48,239 bases of DNA. Source: Solirubrobacterales bacterium. Its GTDB lineage: Bacteria; Actinomycetota; Thermoleophilia; Solirubrobacterales; Solirubrobacteraceae. Positions 23,634 through 32,937 of the stretch are shown here, in pieces. The notes beneath the pieces were generated by a model. That model was given only the letters and a program-made list of their open reading frames with translations, searched no databases and was not told the DNA's origin. Location of the stretch: the NCBI GenBank assembly GCA_027451345.1, contig DAIDJO010000017.1, positions 1-48,239 of the forward strand, read 5' to 3'. The translations under genes were made by a program, and so were the position numbers. Every line of letters starts with the position of its first letter. Position 1 is the stretch's first letter.

Positions 23634-24191
23634 TCAGCCCCTCAGGGTGTCCGCCGACGCGCGCAGGTAGGCGATCCCCGACCAGGCGGTGACGGCGGCC
23701 ACGGCGATCATCAGCCACTGGTCGAGGTAGGCGCCGCCGACGATGACCCGCGGTCGGAGGATCGCCACGGCGATCACGGCGAACTGGAAGGTGGCCTTCC
23801 ACTTCCCGAACATCGAGGTCTCCAGCTCGCGCCCGCCCGCCGCGACCGCCGCTCGCAGCCCGAGGATCGTGAACTCGCGCGCCACGATCACGAACACCAC
23901 CCAGGCGGAGGCGCGATGGACGGCCAGCAACCCGATCAACGTCGTGGCCACGAGCAGCTTGTCGGCCGTCGTGTCGAGGAACGAGCCGAGCTTCGTCGTC
24001 ACCTCCCAGCGGCGGGCGAGCCGGCCGTCGAGGAAGTCGGTCCCGGCCGCGAGGAGGAACAGCACGGCGGCCACAGTCCAGTCGTGGGCGAGCAGCAGGG
24101 CCAGGATGACGGGGGATGCGGCGATCCGCACACTCGTGCCGACCGCCAGCGCGCGGGAAGATCGCAACGCGGCAAAGGTACCGGCCTCCAC
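23634..24191 (-). CDS. pgsA: CDP-diacylglycerol--glycerol-3-phosphate phosphatidyltransferase
   Basis: The 185-residue integral membrane product transfers a phosphatidyl group from CDP-diacylglycerol to glycerol 3-phosphate, the committed step to phosphatidylglycerol. It has the full CDP-alcohol phosphotransferase signature: Asp52, Asp55-Gly56-x2-Ala59-Arg60-x8-Gly69-x3-Asp73-x3-Asp77. About five to six hydrophobic segments follow. It starts with GTG at 24191, 10 bases after the dhaM stop, without a clear ribosome site. Position in the glycerol operon is meaningful: the operon makes glycerol 3-phosphate through GlpK and this enzyme consumes it. Some actinobacterial paralogues use inositol phosphate; the context favours glycerol 3-phosphate. 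Confidence 0.9.
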   Translation of the reverse strand: MEAGTFAALRSSRALAVGTSVRIAASPVILALLLAHDWTVAAVLFLLAAGTDFLDGRLARRWEVTTKLGSFLDTTADKLLVATTLIGLLAVHRASAWVVFVIVAREFTILGLRAAVAAGGRELETSMFGKWKATFQFAVIAVAILRPRVIVGGAYLDQWLMIAVAAVTAWSGIAYLRASADTLRG

Positions 24192-24201
24192 GGTGCGCAG
24201 G

Positions 24202-26664
24202 CTACTGACGTCGAGCGGACGGCCGAGTGTCCAGCAGTTCCAGCGCGTGGGTGCGAGCTGCCCGTGCGCTGCTCTCGTCCAGGGCGCGCAACGCCGCCCG
24301 GCGCATGGCGGGCAGCTCGAGTCCCCGCAGCGCGGCCTTCACGCCCGGGATCAGGCTCGGTGTCATGCTCAGCTCGGTCACGCCCAGGCCTGCGAGCAGC
24401 ACGGCGCATGCGGGGTCTGCGGCGAGCTCGCCGCAGACCCCGACCCAGCGTCCATGGGCCTGCGCGGCCTGAACCGTGGCGTGCACCAGACGCAGCACGG
24501 CAGGCTGCGGATCAGCGAGCAGAGGTTCGAGCGCAGAATTGCCGCGTTCGGCCGCCATCGTGTACTGGGTGAGGTCGTTGGTGCCGAGTGAGAAGAAGTC
24601 GACGTGCGGTGCGAGCTGTTCGGCCATGAGCGCCGCCGCCGGCACCTCGACCGTGATCCCGAACTCGAGCGGGGCGTCCACGCCGGTGGCGGTGCGGGCC
24701 TGCTCGAGCAGCTCGCGCGCGGCGAGCACCTCGTCGAGCGTGGCGACCATCGGCAGCATCAGCTTGAGCGGATGTTCGGCGGCGACGCGCAGTACCGCCC
24801 GCAGCTGCGTCGCCAGCAGTTCCGGTTGCCGTAGCCCCACGCGGATCCCGCGGACGCCCAGAGACGGGTTGGCCTCTGCGGGCATCGGCAGCGCGACGAG
24901 CGGCTTGTCGGCGCCGGCGTCGAGCGTCCGCACGACGAGCGGTCGTCCCCCGAGCGCCGCCGCGATCCGGGACAGGGTCTCGGTCTGCTCGTCCTCGTCC
25001 GGCAGCGTCGAGCGTTCGAGAAAGAGGAACTCGGTGCGCAACAGGCCGACGCCCTCGGCGCCGAACCGCACGGCCCGCTGCGCGTCGGCCATGCCGCTGA
25101 GGTTGGCGAACACCTCGACGCGCTCGCCGCCCGCCAGCAGCAGCGGCCTCTCGGCGTGGGCGAGGGCCAGCGCGGCCCGTTCCTGAGCTCGCGCCTGCTG
25201 CGTTCGCACCCCGGTCACCGCCTGCTCCGACGGGGCGATGGTCACGGTGCCGGCGTCGCCGTCCACCAGCAGCGGGGTGCCGGGGGCGATGCGCAGGATG
25301 CAATCGCCGAGACCCACCACGGCAGGGATACCGAGGGCTCGAGCGATGATCGCCGCATGTGCCGTGGCCGACCCACGGGCGGTGACGATGCCGGTCACCC
25401 GGTCAGGATGCAGGCGCGCGGTCTGTGACGGGGTCAGCTCCTCCGCGACCACGACCCCGGCGGGTGGCGGCAGCTCGGCGCTCGCTCCGGCGATCGCCCC
25501 CACCAGCCGCTGTCCCACATCCAGCACATCGCTCGCCCGTTCGGCGAGCAGCGGCTGGTCGAGCCCTCGGTACGTGGCCGCGACCTGCTCCGCGGCGGAC
25601 CGGACCGCCGCTTCGGCCGCGGCTCCGCCGGCGATCGCCGCCCGCGCCGGTTCGAGCAGCGCCTCGTCCTCGAGCAGCGCCAGGTGTGCGTCGAAGATCT
25701 CGGCCTCTGCGGCACCCACCGTCGCCCGCAGCCGGTCACGGTCGGCGAGGAGCGTCGTGCGCGCCTGGGAGAGGCCGCGTTCCAGCCGGGCGAGCTCGTC
25801 GGCAGGGTCACCCGGCGCCCGTTGCGGCGAGGCGGGGGACGGCGACTTGAGCAGCTGGGCGAGACCGACCGCGACCCCGGCCGTGGCGGGGATCCCCCGC
25901 AGCGTCGTGCCGGCGGCCGGTGCGGGCAGGCCGTCGCCGAACCCGTTCGCGGCCAGCGCCTGCAGGGCGGCGGCGACCTCGCGCGCCTGCGGCCCCCGGG
26001 CCCACACCCGCACCGTGTCTCCGCGGCGAGCGCCGAGCGTGATGACGTTGGTCAGACTGCGCGCATTGACCGGCTGCCCGGTCGTGCCGGCTCGGGCCAC
26101 CAGCACCTCCGCGTCGTGGGCGCTGACCGTCTGCACAAAGCGCGCGGCCGGCCTGGCGTGCAGCCCAACCTCGTTGGCCACCGTCAGCTCGACCTCGACC
26201 TCCGGCGTGAACTCCGCCTCGCCGTCAGTCACGGGCGCTCCCTGGGGCATCCCGGGAGGGTCGCCCGCGATCTGGGTGACCTTCATCGCGAGCGCTCCCT
26301 CCGCCTCGGTAGCCACCTGATCGAGCGCCGCGCCGCCCCCGGCTGCTGCGGCTGCGGCGACCGCGCCCTCCACCAGGGGGGCGGCGCTCAGTCGCACCGG
26401 GCCGGTCGCCCCTTCCAGGAGCTCGAGCGCGAGCTCGGCGCTCATCAGCGCGCTGCCGAGATCCATCAGCACCAGCACGCCGTCGGCTGACATCGCGCGT
26501 TGGATCGCCAGTCGCACGAGCTCCGCGCTGGTGCCGAGGACCCCCTCCTCGCCGATGCCTCCGGCGGCCTCCAGCGCGAGCTCGGGGGGCGACATCTCGC
26601 GAGCCAGCGCGACCACGCCGCGAGCCACCGCCTCGCTGTGCGAGACGACGACGATTCCTACCAC
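24202..26664 (-). CDS. dhaM: DhaM-HPr-complete Enzyme I fusion, phosphoryl donor for dihydroxyacetone kinase
   Basis: This 820-residue cytoplasmic protein passes phosphate from phosphoenolpyruvate to DhaL-bound ADP. Domain order: EIIA-Man-like DhaM (residues 1-125; His9 in VVSHSEA), HPr (about 155-240; His169 in EVGLHARPAARF), then Enzyme I (about 253-815). Enzyme I has its swivel-domain His436 (GSATAHAAIIARALG), the PEP-barrel segments GLLRTEFLFLERS, RTLDAGADKPL, SLGVRGIRVGLRQPE, SLGTNDLTQYTMAAERGN and Cys744 in VGVCGELAADP. In E. coli DhaM the Enzyme I part is truncated; here it is complete, so the protein could be its own PEP entry point. Starts with GTG at 26664, 18 bases after the glpC stop. 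dhaL and dhaK lie upstream in the same operon. Confidence 0.95.
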   Translation of the reverse strand: MVGIVVVSHSEAVARGVVALAREMSPPELALEAAGGIGEEGVLGTSAELVRLAIQRAMSADGVLVLMDLGSALMSAELALELLEGATGPVRLSAAPLVEGAVAAAAAAGGGAALDQVATEAEGALAMKVTQIAGDPPGMPQGAPVTDGEAEFTPEVEVELTVANEVGLHARPAARFVQTVSAHDAEVLVARAGTTGQPVNARSLTNVITLGARRGDTVRVWARGPQAREVAAALQALAANGFGDGLPAPAAGTTLRGIPATAGVAVGLAQLLKSPSPASPQRAPGDPADELARLERGLSQARTTLLADRDRLRATVGAAEAEIFDAHLALLEDEALLEPARAAIAGGAAAEAAVRSAAEQVAATYRGLDQPLLAERASDVLDVGQRLVGAIAGASAELPPPAGVVVAEELTPSQTARLHPDRVTGIVTARGSATAHAAIIARALGIPAVVGLGDCILRIAPGTPLLVDGDAGTVTIAPSEQAVTGVRTQQARAQERAALALAHAERPLLLAGGERVEVFANLSGMADAQRAVRFGAEGVGLLRTEFLFLERSTLPDEDEQTETLSRIAAALGGRPLVVRTLDAGADKPLVALPMPAEANPSLGVRGIRVGLRQPELLATQLRAVLRVAAEHPLKLMLPMVATLDEVLAARELLEQARTATGVDAPLEFGITVEVPAAALMAEQLAPHVDFFSLGTNDLTQYTMAAERGNSALEPLLADPQPAVLRLVHATVQAAQAHGRWVGVCGELAADPACAVLLAGLGVTELSMTPSLIPGVKAALRGLELPAMRRAALRALDESSARAARTHALELLDTRPSARRQ

Positions 26665-26682
26665 GCCCCCCGCCGGCTCCTA

Positions 26683-27918
26683 CTAGCCATGGTCGAGCCC
26701 GTAGGCCCGGTACAGGTAGTCGATCGGGTGCACCGAGGGCAGGTGCGTGCCGTGCGTGATCTGCCAGCGGCAGGTCTCGCTGTCGCATGCGACCTCGGCT
26801 GCGCCGGAGGCCTCGACCTGCTCAAACAGGCTGCGGCCGACCGCCATCGCGATCTCGTACTTCTCGGCCTTCAGTCCGTAGGTGCCGGCGATCCCGCAGC
26901 AGCGGGCGTGCATCTCCCGCACCTCAAGCTCCGGGATCAGCGACAGCAGTTCGAGCGCCGGCTTGCCGATCCAGTGGCCCTGCTGCTGGCACGGGGCGTG
27001 GTAGGCGATCCGCTCCGGAATCGGCCTGAAGTCGGTGCGCAGCTCGCCGCGCTGGTGCAGCTCGAGCAGCAGCTCGCAGATGTCGTACGTGCGTTCCGCC
27101 ACGCGCCGCAGCTCGGGGTCGTCCTCGAGCCCGAGGATCTCACGCGCCTCGCGTTTGAGCATCAGGGTGCAGCTGGTGGCGTTCCCGACGATGATCGTGC
27201 GCTCGTCGGCCAACTGCGACGCGAGGGAGTGGGCGAGCCGCCGCACGCTGCGGCGGGCATCCTCGAACAGGCCGCTGGACTGCAGGGGCAGGCCGCAACA
27301 ATCCTGCTCCGGCACCACCACCTCAAAGCCGTTGTGTTCGAGCACGGCGACGACGCGCTCGCCCTCCCACGGCTCGTAGTACTCGGTGCCGCAGCCGTGG
27401 AAGTAGATGACCTTGCGCGGTGCGGCGGGGCTCGTGTGGGCCCGCGCCCAGCGCGAGAAGCGGCGGCCGGCAAAGCGCGGCGCGGGCGCGTCGCGGTGGA
27501 CGCCCAGCGTTCGTTCAGCCAGCACGCGCAGAGGACGGAACCCGAGCGTCCAGTTCGCCAGCGGCGCCACCGGCGTACCCGCACGTCCCAACCAGGTGGG
27601 GCGGGTGATGATGCGGTCGCGCAGCGGGATGCCCCGCTGGCGCTTGAGCCTGTGGCGCGCCTGCGCGTTGATCTCGGCGATCTTCACTCCCTGGGGGCAG
27701 ACCTGAGAGCAGATCCCACAGCCGGAGCAGTAGTCCACCGAGGCGTCGACGGCCGCTTCGTCGCTCACCCGGTAGCGCTCGGACTGCGGCCCGGCGTACT
27801 TGGGTCCCGGGAACAGGGGGCTCGCGTTGGAGACCGGGCAGGCTGTCTCGCAGATCGTGCACTTGACGCAGTGGTCGAGTGTCCCCCGCAGCAACTCGAT
27901 CTCGAACAGGTCGCTCAT
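26683..27918 (-). CDS. glpC: Glycerol-3-phosphate dehydrogenase subunit C (Fe-S, CCG domains)
   Basis: The 411-residue product is the electron-transfer and membrane-docking subunit of GlpABC. Two 4Fe-4S ferredoxin motifs are seen: Cys17, 20, 23, 27 and Cys64, 67, 70, 74. Two cysteine-rich CCG domains follow, with HGCGTEYYEPWEGERV and EQDCCGLPL, then HAPCQQQGHW and MHARCCGIAGTYG. These bind further clusters and pass electrons to quinone. The ATG at 27918 overlaps the glpB stop by 4 bases (ATGA), so the subunits are coupled. The protein lacks membrane helices, as expected for GlpC. Confidence 0.94.
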   Translation of the reverse strand: MSDLFEIELLRGTLDHCVKCTICETACPVSNASPLFPGPKYAGPQSERYRVSDEAAVDASVDYCSGCGICSQVCPQGVKIAEINAQARHRLKRQRGIPLRDRIITRPTWLGRAGTPVAPLANWTLGFRPLRVLAERTLGVHRDAPAPRFAGRRFSRWARAHTSPAAPRKVIYFHGCGTEYYEPWEGERVVAVLEHNGFEVVVPEQDCCGLPLQSSGLFEDARRSVRRLAHSLASQLADERTIIVGNATSCTLMLKREAREILGLEDDPELRRVAERTYDICELLLELHQRGELRTDFRPIPERIAYHAPCQQQGHWIGKPALELLSLIPELEVREMHARCCGIAGTYGLKAEKYEIAMAVGRSLFEQVEASGAAEVACDSETCRWQITHGTHLPSVHPIDYLYRAYGLDHG

Positions 27919-29174
27919 GCGATCGCTCCCGCTCCCAGTGCGGTGGCCGTGACCTCCGCCGCTCGGTAGCCGCTGGCCAGCGCGATGCCCTCGCCCGAGG
28001 CCTCCCGCCAGGAGGCGGACCCAGGGAGGGACGCCCCCGCCACCACGACGTTGGACACGCCTGTCGCGCGCAGGTCGGGTCCGACCGCGACCCCGGCGCG
28101 TGACAGCGGCTGTTCGGCGAAGTACGACGGCACAAATCGTGGCGCTCCGGCGTCGGGCACCCCGGTGAGCGTCAGCCCGAGGACCTGCTCATGCGCCTGC
28201 CAGTGCGAGTCGAGGGTGATCGCACCGGAGTGAAAGCCGCCGGAGGCCAGCACGAAGGCGTCGGCCGCATAGGTCGTGTTCGATCCGGCGGTGGCCGTCT
28301 GCACCTCGGCGACCCGATCGCCCTCCCGGCGATGCGATACGACTCCGGCGCCGATGACGAGCCGGCCACCGGCGCGGCGCAGGGCATGGTGGAGGATCTC
28401 GAACAGGCGCATCCCGGGAACCGATGGCGGCAGCGTCGGGATCTCGAAGACGCGGCGGCCGAGTTGTGCCTGAAGGTCGGTGAGCACCGCATGCGGGTCG
28501 CGCAGGCCGAGCACCGCGGGCAGGCCGACGGGACCGGCGCCCGTGAGGAGCGGCGCCAGGCGAGCGCTGAAGGCGGCGCGCCAGCGGGGGTCGTCGAAGC
28601 GGCGCGCGAATCCGAGCGCGTTCGCGTCGACGCGATCGAGCTCGACCTCGAGGCTGACGGTGGTCGTCCTGAGGCCCGCCGCACGCAGGTTGTCTGCGCA
28701 GAGGCTCGCGTGGAAGTCGCGCAGCAGCGGCGTGCCCACAACGGTGAGCCCATCGAGCTGGCGCGCGTCGCCCGCGACGAACGTCTCCGGTACGAGCGCC
28801 GACGGCTTCAGCGCGCCGACCGCCGTGGGCAGCAGCAGGTTGCGCTCGAGGCTGCCCACGTACGCGTATCCCGGGAACGCTCCGGCGGCGGCGGTGGCGG
28901 TGGCGGTGAACCAGTCGACGGCGTCGGCGACGGCGGCCGAGCCGATCAGCGCGTAGGGATGGTCGGCGGCCAGGGACGTGAGCGCATCGGCTGGAGACTC
29001 GACGCGCCCCGGCGCATAGCCGAGCACGTCGATCGTGCCGGGCGCGAGGTGCGTCGATCCCACGCCCTTGGCGATCACGCAGACGTCGGCGCCGGCCTCC
29101 GCCAGTCGAGCACCCGCGACCATGCCGGCGGTGCCGGCGCCGATCACGACGACGTCGTGATCTCGGCGTCTCAC
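27915..29174 (-). CDS. glpB: Glycerol-3-phosphate dehydrogenase subunit B
   Basis: The 419-residue product is the second flavoprotein subunit of GlpABC. It starts with an FAD Rossmann motif (HDVVVIGAGTAGMVAGARLA) and contains GSTHLAPGTIDVLGY, FVLASGGFHSGAITLDSH and near the C-terminus SNVVVAGASLPGS, all typical of GlpB. The GTG at 29174 overlaps the glpA stop by 4 bases (GTGA), which is why the longer open frame to 29225 was not used. Together with GlpA and GlpC it oxidises glycerol 3-phosphate to dihydroxyacetone phosphate. Confidence 0.92.
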   Translation of the reverse strand: MRRRDHDVVVIGAGTAGMVAGARLAEAGADVCVIAKGVGSTHLAPGTIDVLGYAPGRVESPADALTSLAADHPYALIGSAAVADAVDWFTATATAAAGAFPGYAYVGSLERNLLLPTAVGALKPSALVPETFVAGDARQLDGLTVVGTPLLRDFHASLCADNLRAAGLRTTTVSLEVELDRVDANALGFARRFDDPRWRAAFSARLAPLLTGAGPVGLPAVLGLRDPHAVLTDLQAQLGRRVFEIPTLPPSVPGMRLFEILHHALRRAGGRLVIGAGVVSHRREGDRVAEVQTATAGSNTTYAADAFVLASGGFHSGAITLDSHWQAHEQVLGLTLTGVPDAGAPRFVPSYFAEQPLSRAGVAVGPDLRATGVSNVVVAGASLPGSASWREASGEGIALASGYRAAEVTATALGAGAIA

Positions 29175-30736
29175 GCCGGAGCCTCCGGCAGATGCCCGAC
29201 GTCGAGCACTCCCTGAAAGACCCATTCATCAAAGCGCATCTGACGCAGCTGGTCGCCGTAGAGGATCGGCCACACGCCCTTCCAGCGCTCCTGCAGGAAG
29301 TCGAGGAGCGAGGCGTCGGCGCTCGCGGCGTCGATGCCGCCCGCGGCGTGCATGATCCCGACCGTTCGGTAGATGCAGAAGCCGCCCTGGCAGGGTCCCA
29401 TCCCCAGCCGCAACCGCCTGCGGATGTCGTCGAGGTTGCGGGAGCCCGTCTCCGCCAACGCATGCTCGAGCCTGCTTCGCGGAACCAGTTCGCACTCGCA
29501 GATGGTCTGCTCCTGGCGCAGCCGTTCGTCCTTGCGCGCGAGGCGCTCGCCCAGCCGGTAGTTGGCGCCGCTCTCGGATCCGGGCAGCGGCTGCTCGGCG
29601 GTGCTGCCGGGGGTGTCCCGGCCCAGGAGGTCGCAGACGGCGTCCACGGTCTCCTCGGCCATCAGCCGGAAGGTGGTGACCTTGCCGCCGGTGATCGTCA
29701 CGAACCCCTCGACGCCGTCGCGCTGGCGGTGGTCGAGCAGCGCGTGTGCGCGGGTGACGTCGCGCGTATCGGTCCCGGCGGCCTTGGCGTCCTCGAACAG
29801 CGGCCGCACGCCGGTCCACACGCGCAGGGCACGGGCCTGCCGGAAGCCCGGGACCAGCTTCTCGCCGTCGTCGAGCATCCTGTCGACCTCTGACTCGAGG
29901 ACCGTGTGATCGTCGGGATCGTCAGTGTGCACGTCGGTGGTGCCGATCACCGACACGGTGCGGATCGGGACGAGGATGTCTCCGTCCGTCGGCATCTGGC
30001 AGCGGTTGATCACCGTGTTCACCAGCCGATGGTTCATCGCGATCATGATTCCCCGCCCGGGAAACACGCGCACGCCGTCGATGCCCGCCATCGCCGCGAT
30101 CTGCCCGGCCCACGCGCCCGAGGCGTTGACCGTGACCTGCGCCTCGATGGTGAGATCCTCGCCGGCCCGAACGTCGCGCACCCGGGCGCCCGTGACACGG
30201 TCACCGTCACGCCGGATCGCGGTCACCTCGTGGTAGGGCAGGATGCGGGCGCCGCACTGCTGGGCGCCGTGGGCCATCGCCCAGACCGTCTTCCAGATGT
30301 CCATGTTCGCGTCGGGCACGCGGAACGCCCGTGAGATCTCGGGGTGCAGGCGCGGCTCGTCGCGCCGCGCCTGCGCCACCGTGATCTCCTCGCAGTCGAC
30401 CCCGGTCTCGCGGCAGGCGGCGGCGAAGCGGTCCGCATAGGCGGGATCGTCCCAGGGAGTGGTCACGAACAGGCCGCCGGTGTCCTCGATGCAGTCGGCC
30501 GCGACGCGGCGCAGGATCCGATTCTCGGCGATGCACTCACGAGCCGCCGGCGCATCCTTGACCACGTAGCGGCCACCCGAATGCAGGAGACCGTGGAAGC
30601 GTCCGCTGGTCCCCTCCGCCAGGTCGAGGCGGTCGACGAGGATCACGCCGAGTCCGCGCAGTGACGCGTCCCAGGCGACTCCCGCGCCGGTGGCGCCACC
30701 ACCGATGACGAGCACCTCGGTGGTGAGGGAGAGCAT
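29171..30736 (-). CDS. glpA: Glycerol-3-phosphate dehydrogenase subunit A
   Basis: The 521-residue product is the catalytic FAD subunit. Residues 7-26 are the dinucleotide motif (EVLVIGGGATGAGVAWDASL), RFHGLLHSGGRYVVKD is the flavin-linked region, and VNASGAWAGQIA, GRGIMIAMNHR and TGGKVTTFRLMAEETVD are conserved. The last 110 residues hold a BFD-like 2Fe-2S site with Cys413, Cys415, Cys449 and Cys454 (ICECELV, MGPCQGGFC). That extension distinguishes GlpA from aerobic GlpD. The ATG at 30736 has no ribosome site but a TACGCT box 6 bases upstream. It follows glpK by 47 bases. GlpABC is classed as anaerobic in E. coli; its use here does not prove anaerobic life. Confidence 0.94.
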   Translation of the reverse strand: MLSLTTEVLVIGGGATGAGVAWDASLRGLGVILVDRLDLAEGTSGRFHGLLHSGGRYVVKDAPAARECIAENRILRRVAADCIEDTGGLFVTTPWDDPAYADRFAAACRETGVDCEEITVAQARRDEPRLHPEISRAFRVPDANMDIWKTVWAMAHGAQQCGARILPYHEVTAIRRDGDRVTGARVRDVRAGEDLTIEAQVTVNASGAWAGQIAAMAGIDGVRVFPGRGIMIAMNHRLVNTVINRCQMPTDGDILVPIRTVSVIGTTDVHTDDPDDHTVLESEVDRMLDDGEKLVPGFRQARALRVWTGVRPLFEDAKAAGTDTRDVTRAHALLDHRQRDGVEGFVTITGGKVTTFRLMAEETVDAVCDLLGRDTPGSTAEQPLPGSESGANYRLGERLARKDERLRQEQTICECELVPRSRLEHALAETGSRNLDDIRRRLRLGMGPCQGGFCIYRTVGIMHAAGGIDAASADASLLDFLQERWKGVWPILYGDQLRQMRFDEWVFQGVLDVGHLPEAPA

Positions 30737-30742
30737 GCCGTG

Positions 30743-30748
30743 AGCGTA
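30743..30748 (-). promoter_or_regulatory. Possible internal -10 box before glpA
   Basis: TACGCT on the minus strand lies 6 bases before the glpA ATG, inside the 47-base gap after glpK. It may give extra glpABC transcripts or be chance. Confidence 0.3.
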
Positions 30749-30783
30749 CAGCCGAAGTCGCCTGGGGTTGCGCCGTTGCGGCC

Positions 30784-32283
30784 CTATTCGATCCAGTCGA
30801 AGGTTCGCGTCACCGCCTTCTTCCAGTAGTGCATGTTGCGCCGGCGGGCCTCGTCGTCCAGCTGCGGCTGCCAGCGCTTGTCCTCCGCCCAGTTCTCCCG
30901 CAGATCCTCCTGGTTGTCCCAGAAGCCGGTGGCCAGCCCGGCCGCGTAGGCGGCGCCAAGCGCGGTGGTCTCGGCCACCTCGGGCCGGATCACGGGGACC
31001 CCGAGGATGTCCGCCTGGAACTGCATCAGCATGTCGTTGGCGACCATGCCGCCATCGACCTTCAGCGAATCGAGCTCGACGCCGGAATCGGTGCGCATCG
31101 CTTCGACGATCTCCGCGGATTGGTACGCGGTCGCCTCCAGGGTCGCCCGCGCGATGTGACCGGCGTTGACGTACCGGGTGAGACCGGCGAAGACGCCACG
31201 GGCATCGGACTTCCAGTACGGCGCGTAGAGCCCCGAGAAGGCCGGAACGATGTACAGCCCGCCGTTGTCCTCGACGGTGGCCGCCAGTTCCTCGACCTCG
31301 GGCGCCGCCTTGATCATCTTGAGGTTGTCGCGCAGCCACTGCACGAGCGCCCCGGTGATCGCGATCGAGCCCTCGAGCGCGTAGACGGGCTGCTGATCGC
31401 CGACGCGATAGCAGACGGTGGTGAGCAGCCCCGACTTGGAGTGGACGAGCTCATGGCCGGTGTTGATCAGCATGAAGTTGCCCGTGCCGTACGTGTTCTT
31501 GGCCTCGCCGACGGCGAAGCAGGTTTGACCGAAGGTCGCCGCCTGCTGATCACCGAGGTCTCCGGCGATCGCCACACCGGCCAGGGCGCCGGTCCGGACC
31601 TCGCCGTACACCTCGCTGGACGAACGGATCTCCGGGAGCATCGAGGTCGGCACACCGATGGTGCTCGCCGTCGCGTTGTCCCAGGAGAGGGAGCGCAGGT
31701 CCATCAGGAGCGTCCGGCTCGCGTTCGTCACGTCGGTCATGTGCAGGCCGCCGTCGGTGCCACCGGTCAGGTTCCAGATCAGCCACGAGTCGATGTTGCC
31801 GAACACGAGGTCTCCCGCCTCGGCCCGGGCTTGAGCGCCCTCCACGTTCTCCAGGATCCAGCGGACCTTCGGACCGGAGAAGTACGTGGCGAGCGGGAGG
31901 CCCGCCTTGTCGCGGAAGCGATCCTGACCGCCGGAGCGGCTGAGCTCATCGACGATCTTGTCGGTGCGCGTGTCCTGCCAGACGACCGCGTTGTACACGG
32001 GCTCGCCGGTGGTGCGGTCCCAGACCACCGCGGTCTCGCGTTGGTTGGTGATGCCGAGCGCCGCGATGTCATCCGTGGACGCCCCGGCCCGCTCCATGGC
32101 CTCGTCGATCACCTCCTGCGAGCGAGCCCAGATCTCCTTGGGGTCGTGCTCCACCCAGCCCGGCTTGGGATAGATCTGCTCGTGCTCCTTCTGCGCCACC
32201 GCGACGACGCGCCCGGAGTGATCGAAGATCATCGCGCGCGAGCTGGTGGTCCCCTGGTCGAGTGCTGCCACGTACTTGGCCAT
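30784..32283 (-). CDS. glpK: Glycerol kinase
   Basis: The 499-residue product phosphorylates glycerol to glycerol 3-phosphate with ATP. It has the full N-terminal ATP loop ([20 protein letters not shown] at 4-23), the glycerol contacts [11 protein letters not shown] and [38 protein letters not shown], and the C-terminal [16 protein letters not shown] and [12 protein letters not shown]-like region. AAAGGA lies about 8 bases before the ATG at 32283. It lies between dhaL and glpA in the operon. This is the intact copy; a second glycerol kinase at 36051-37493 has a damaged start. Confidence 0.97.
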   Translation of the reverse strand: MAKYVAALDQGTTSSRAMIFDHSGRVVAVAQKEHEQIYPKPGWVEHDPKEIWARSQEVIDEAMERAGASTDDIAALGITNQRETAVVWDRTTGEPVYNAVVWQDTRTDKIVDELSRSGGQDRFRDKAGLPLATYFSGPKVRWILENVEGAQARAEAGDLVFGNIDSWLIWNLTGGTDGGLHMTDVTNASRTLLMDLRSLSWDNATASTIGVPTSMLPEIRSSSEVYGEVRTGALAGVAIAGDLGDQQAATFGQTCFAVGEAKNTYGTGNFMLINTGHELVHSKSGLLTTVCYRVGDQQPVYALEGSIAITGALVQWLRDNLKMIKAAPEVEELAATVEDNGGLYIVPAFSGLYAPYWKSDARGVFAGLTRYVNAGHIARATLEATAYQSAEIVEAMRTDSGVELDSLKVDGGMVANDMLMQFQADILGVPVIRPEVAETTALGAAYAAGLATGFWDNQEDLRENWAEDKRWQPQLDDEARRRNMHYWKKAVTRTFDWIE

Positions 32284-32310
32284 GTCGGTGTCCTTTCGGT
32301 TCCTGAGATT

Positions 32311-32937
32311 TCAGCTTGCGAGCGCTTCGGCGGCGCTCTCGAACAGGTAGTAGGTGGAGGTGGCGCCCGGATCCTGATGGCCCGCGCTCCGCTCCCCCAG
32401 ATAGCTGGCGCGGCCCCGGCGTGCCACCAGCGGGATGGTGGCGAGCATCCCCTCGCGCGCGGCCTCGGCTGCCGCCGCCAGGCCGGCCTCGAGGCTCTCG
32501 GACCGCTCCAGCGCATCGACCGCCGGCAGCAGCGCGTCCACCATCGTCTTGTCGCCCGCCCGCGCGCTGCCGCGCGCCTGGACGGCGTCAACGGCGCGTC
32601 GCCAGGCCGCCGAATAGGCGGCGAGGTCGATGGCGTCTCGATCCGTCAGGCCGGCCCCGAGATGCAGGAACAGCGTGCCGTACAGCGGCCCGGCCGCGCC
32701 GCCGACGGTCGAGATCAGCGTCATCGCCACCGCCTTCAGCAGCGCGCCGGGGTCCGGCGGGGCGTCCGCGTGCAGCTTCTCGATCGCCTTCCGCATGCCC
32801 CGATCCATGTTGGTGCCGTGGTCGCCGTCGCCGATCGCGGTGTCGAGCGCCACCAGCTCCTGGCGGTGCTCGGACATGGCCTGCGCGAACAGGTCCATCC
32901 AGCGTCGCACCCCGGCCTGGTCGATCGCCACGCTCAT
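32311..32937 (-). CDS. dhaL: Dihydroxyacetone kinase ADP-binding subunit
   Basis: The 208-residue helical-barrel protein holds ADP permanently as a cofactor, receives phosphate from DhaM and donates it to dihydroxyacetone on DhaK. The Mg-nucleotide aspartates are Asp32, Asp37 and Asp39 in [36 protein letters not shown] and the C-terminal [12 protein letters not shown] are also conserved. Its ATG at 32937 overlaps the dhaK stop by 4 bases. glpK begins 27 bases downstream. Confidence 0.95.
   Translation of the reverse strand: MSVAIDQAGVRRWMDLFAQAMSEHRQELVALDTAIGDGDHGTNMDRGMRKAIEKLHADAPPDPGALLKAVAMTLISTVGGAAGPLYGTLFLHLGAGLTDRDAIDLAAYSAAWRRAVDAVQARGSARAGDKTMVDALLPAVDALERSESLEAGLAAAAEAAREGMLATIPLVARRGRASYLGERSAGHQDPGATSTYYLFESAAEALAS

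Noticed and set aside
32282-32290. TGTCGGTG resembling a PafBC-type promoter element
   Set aside because: It is in the glpK-dhaL gap in the wrong orientation and lacks a TANNNT box at the right distance.
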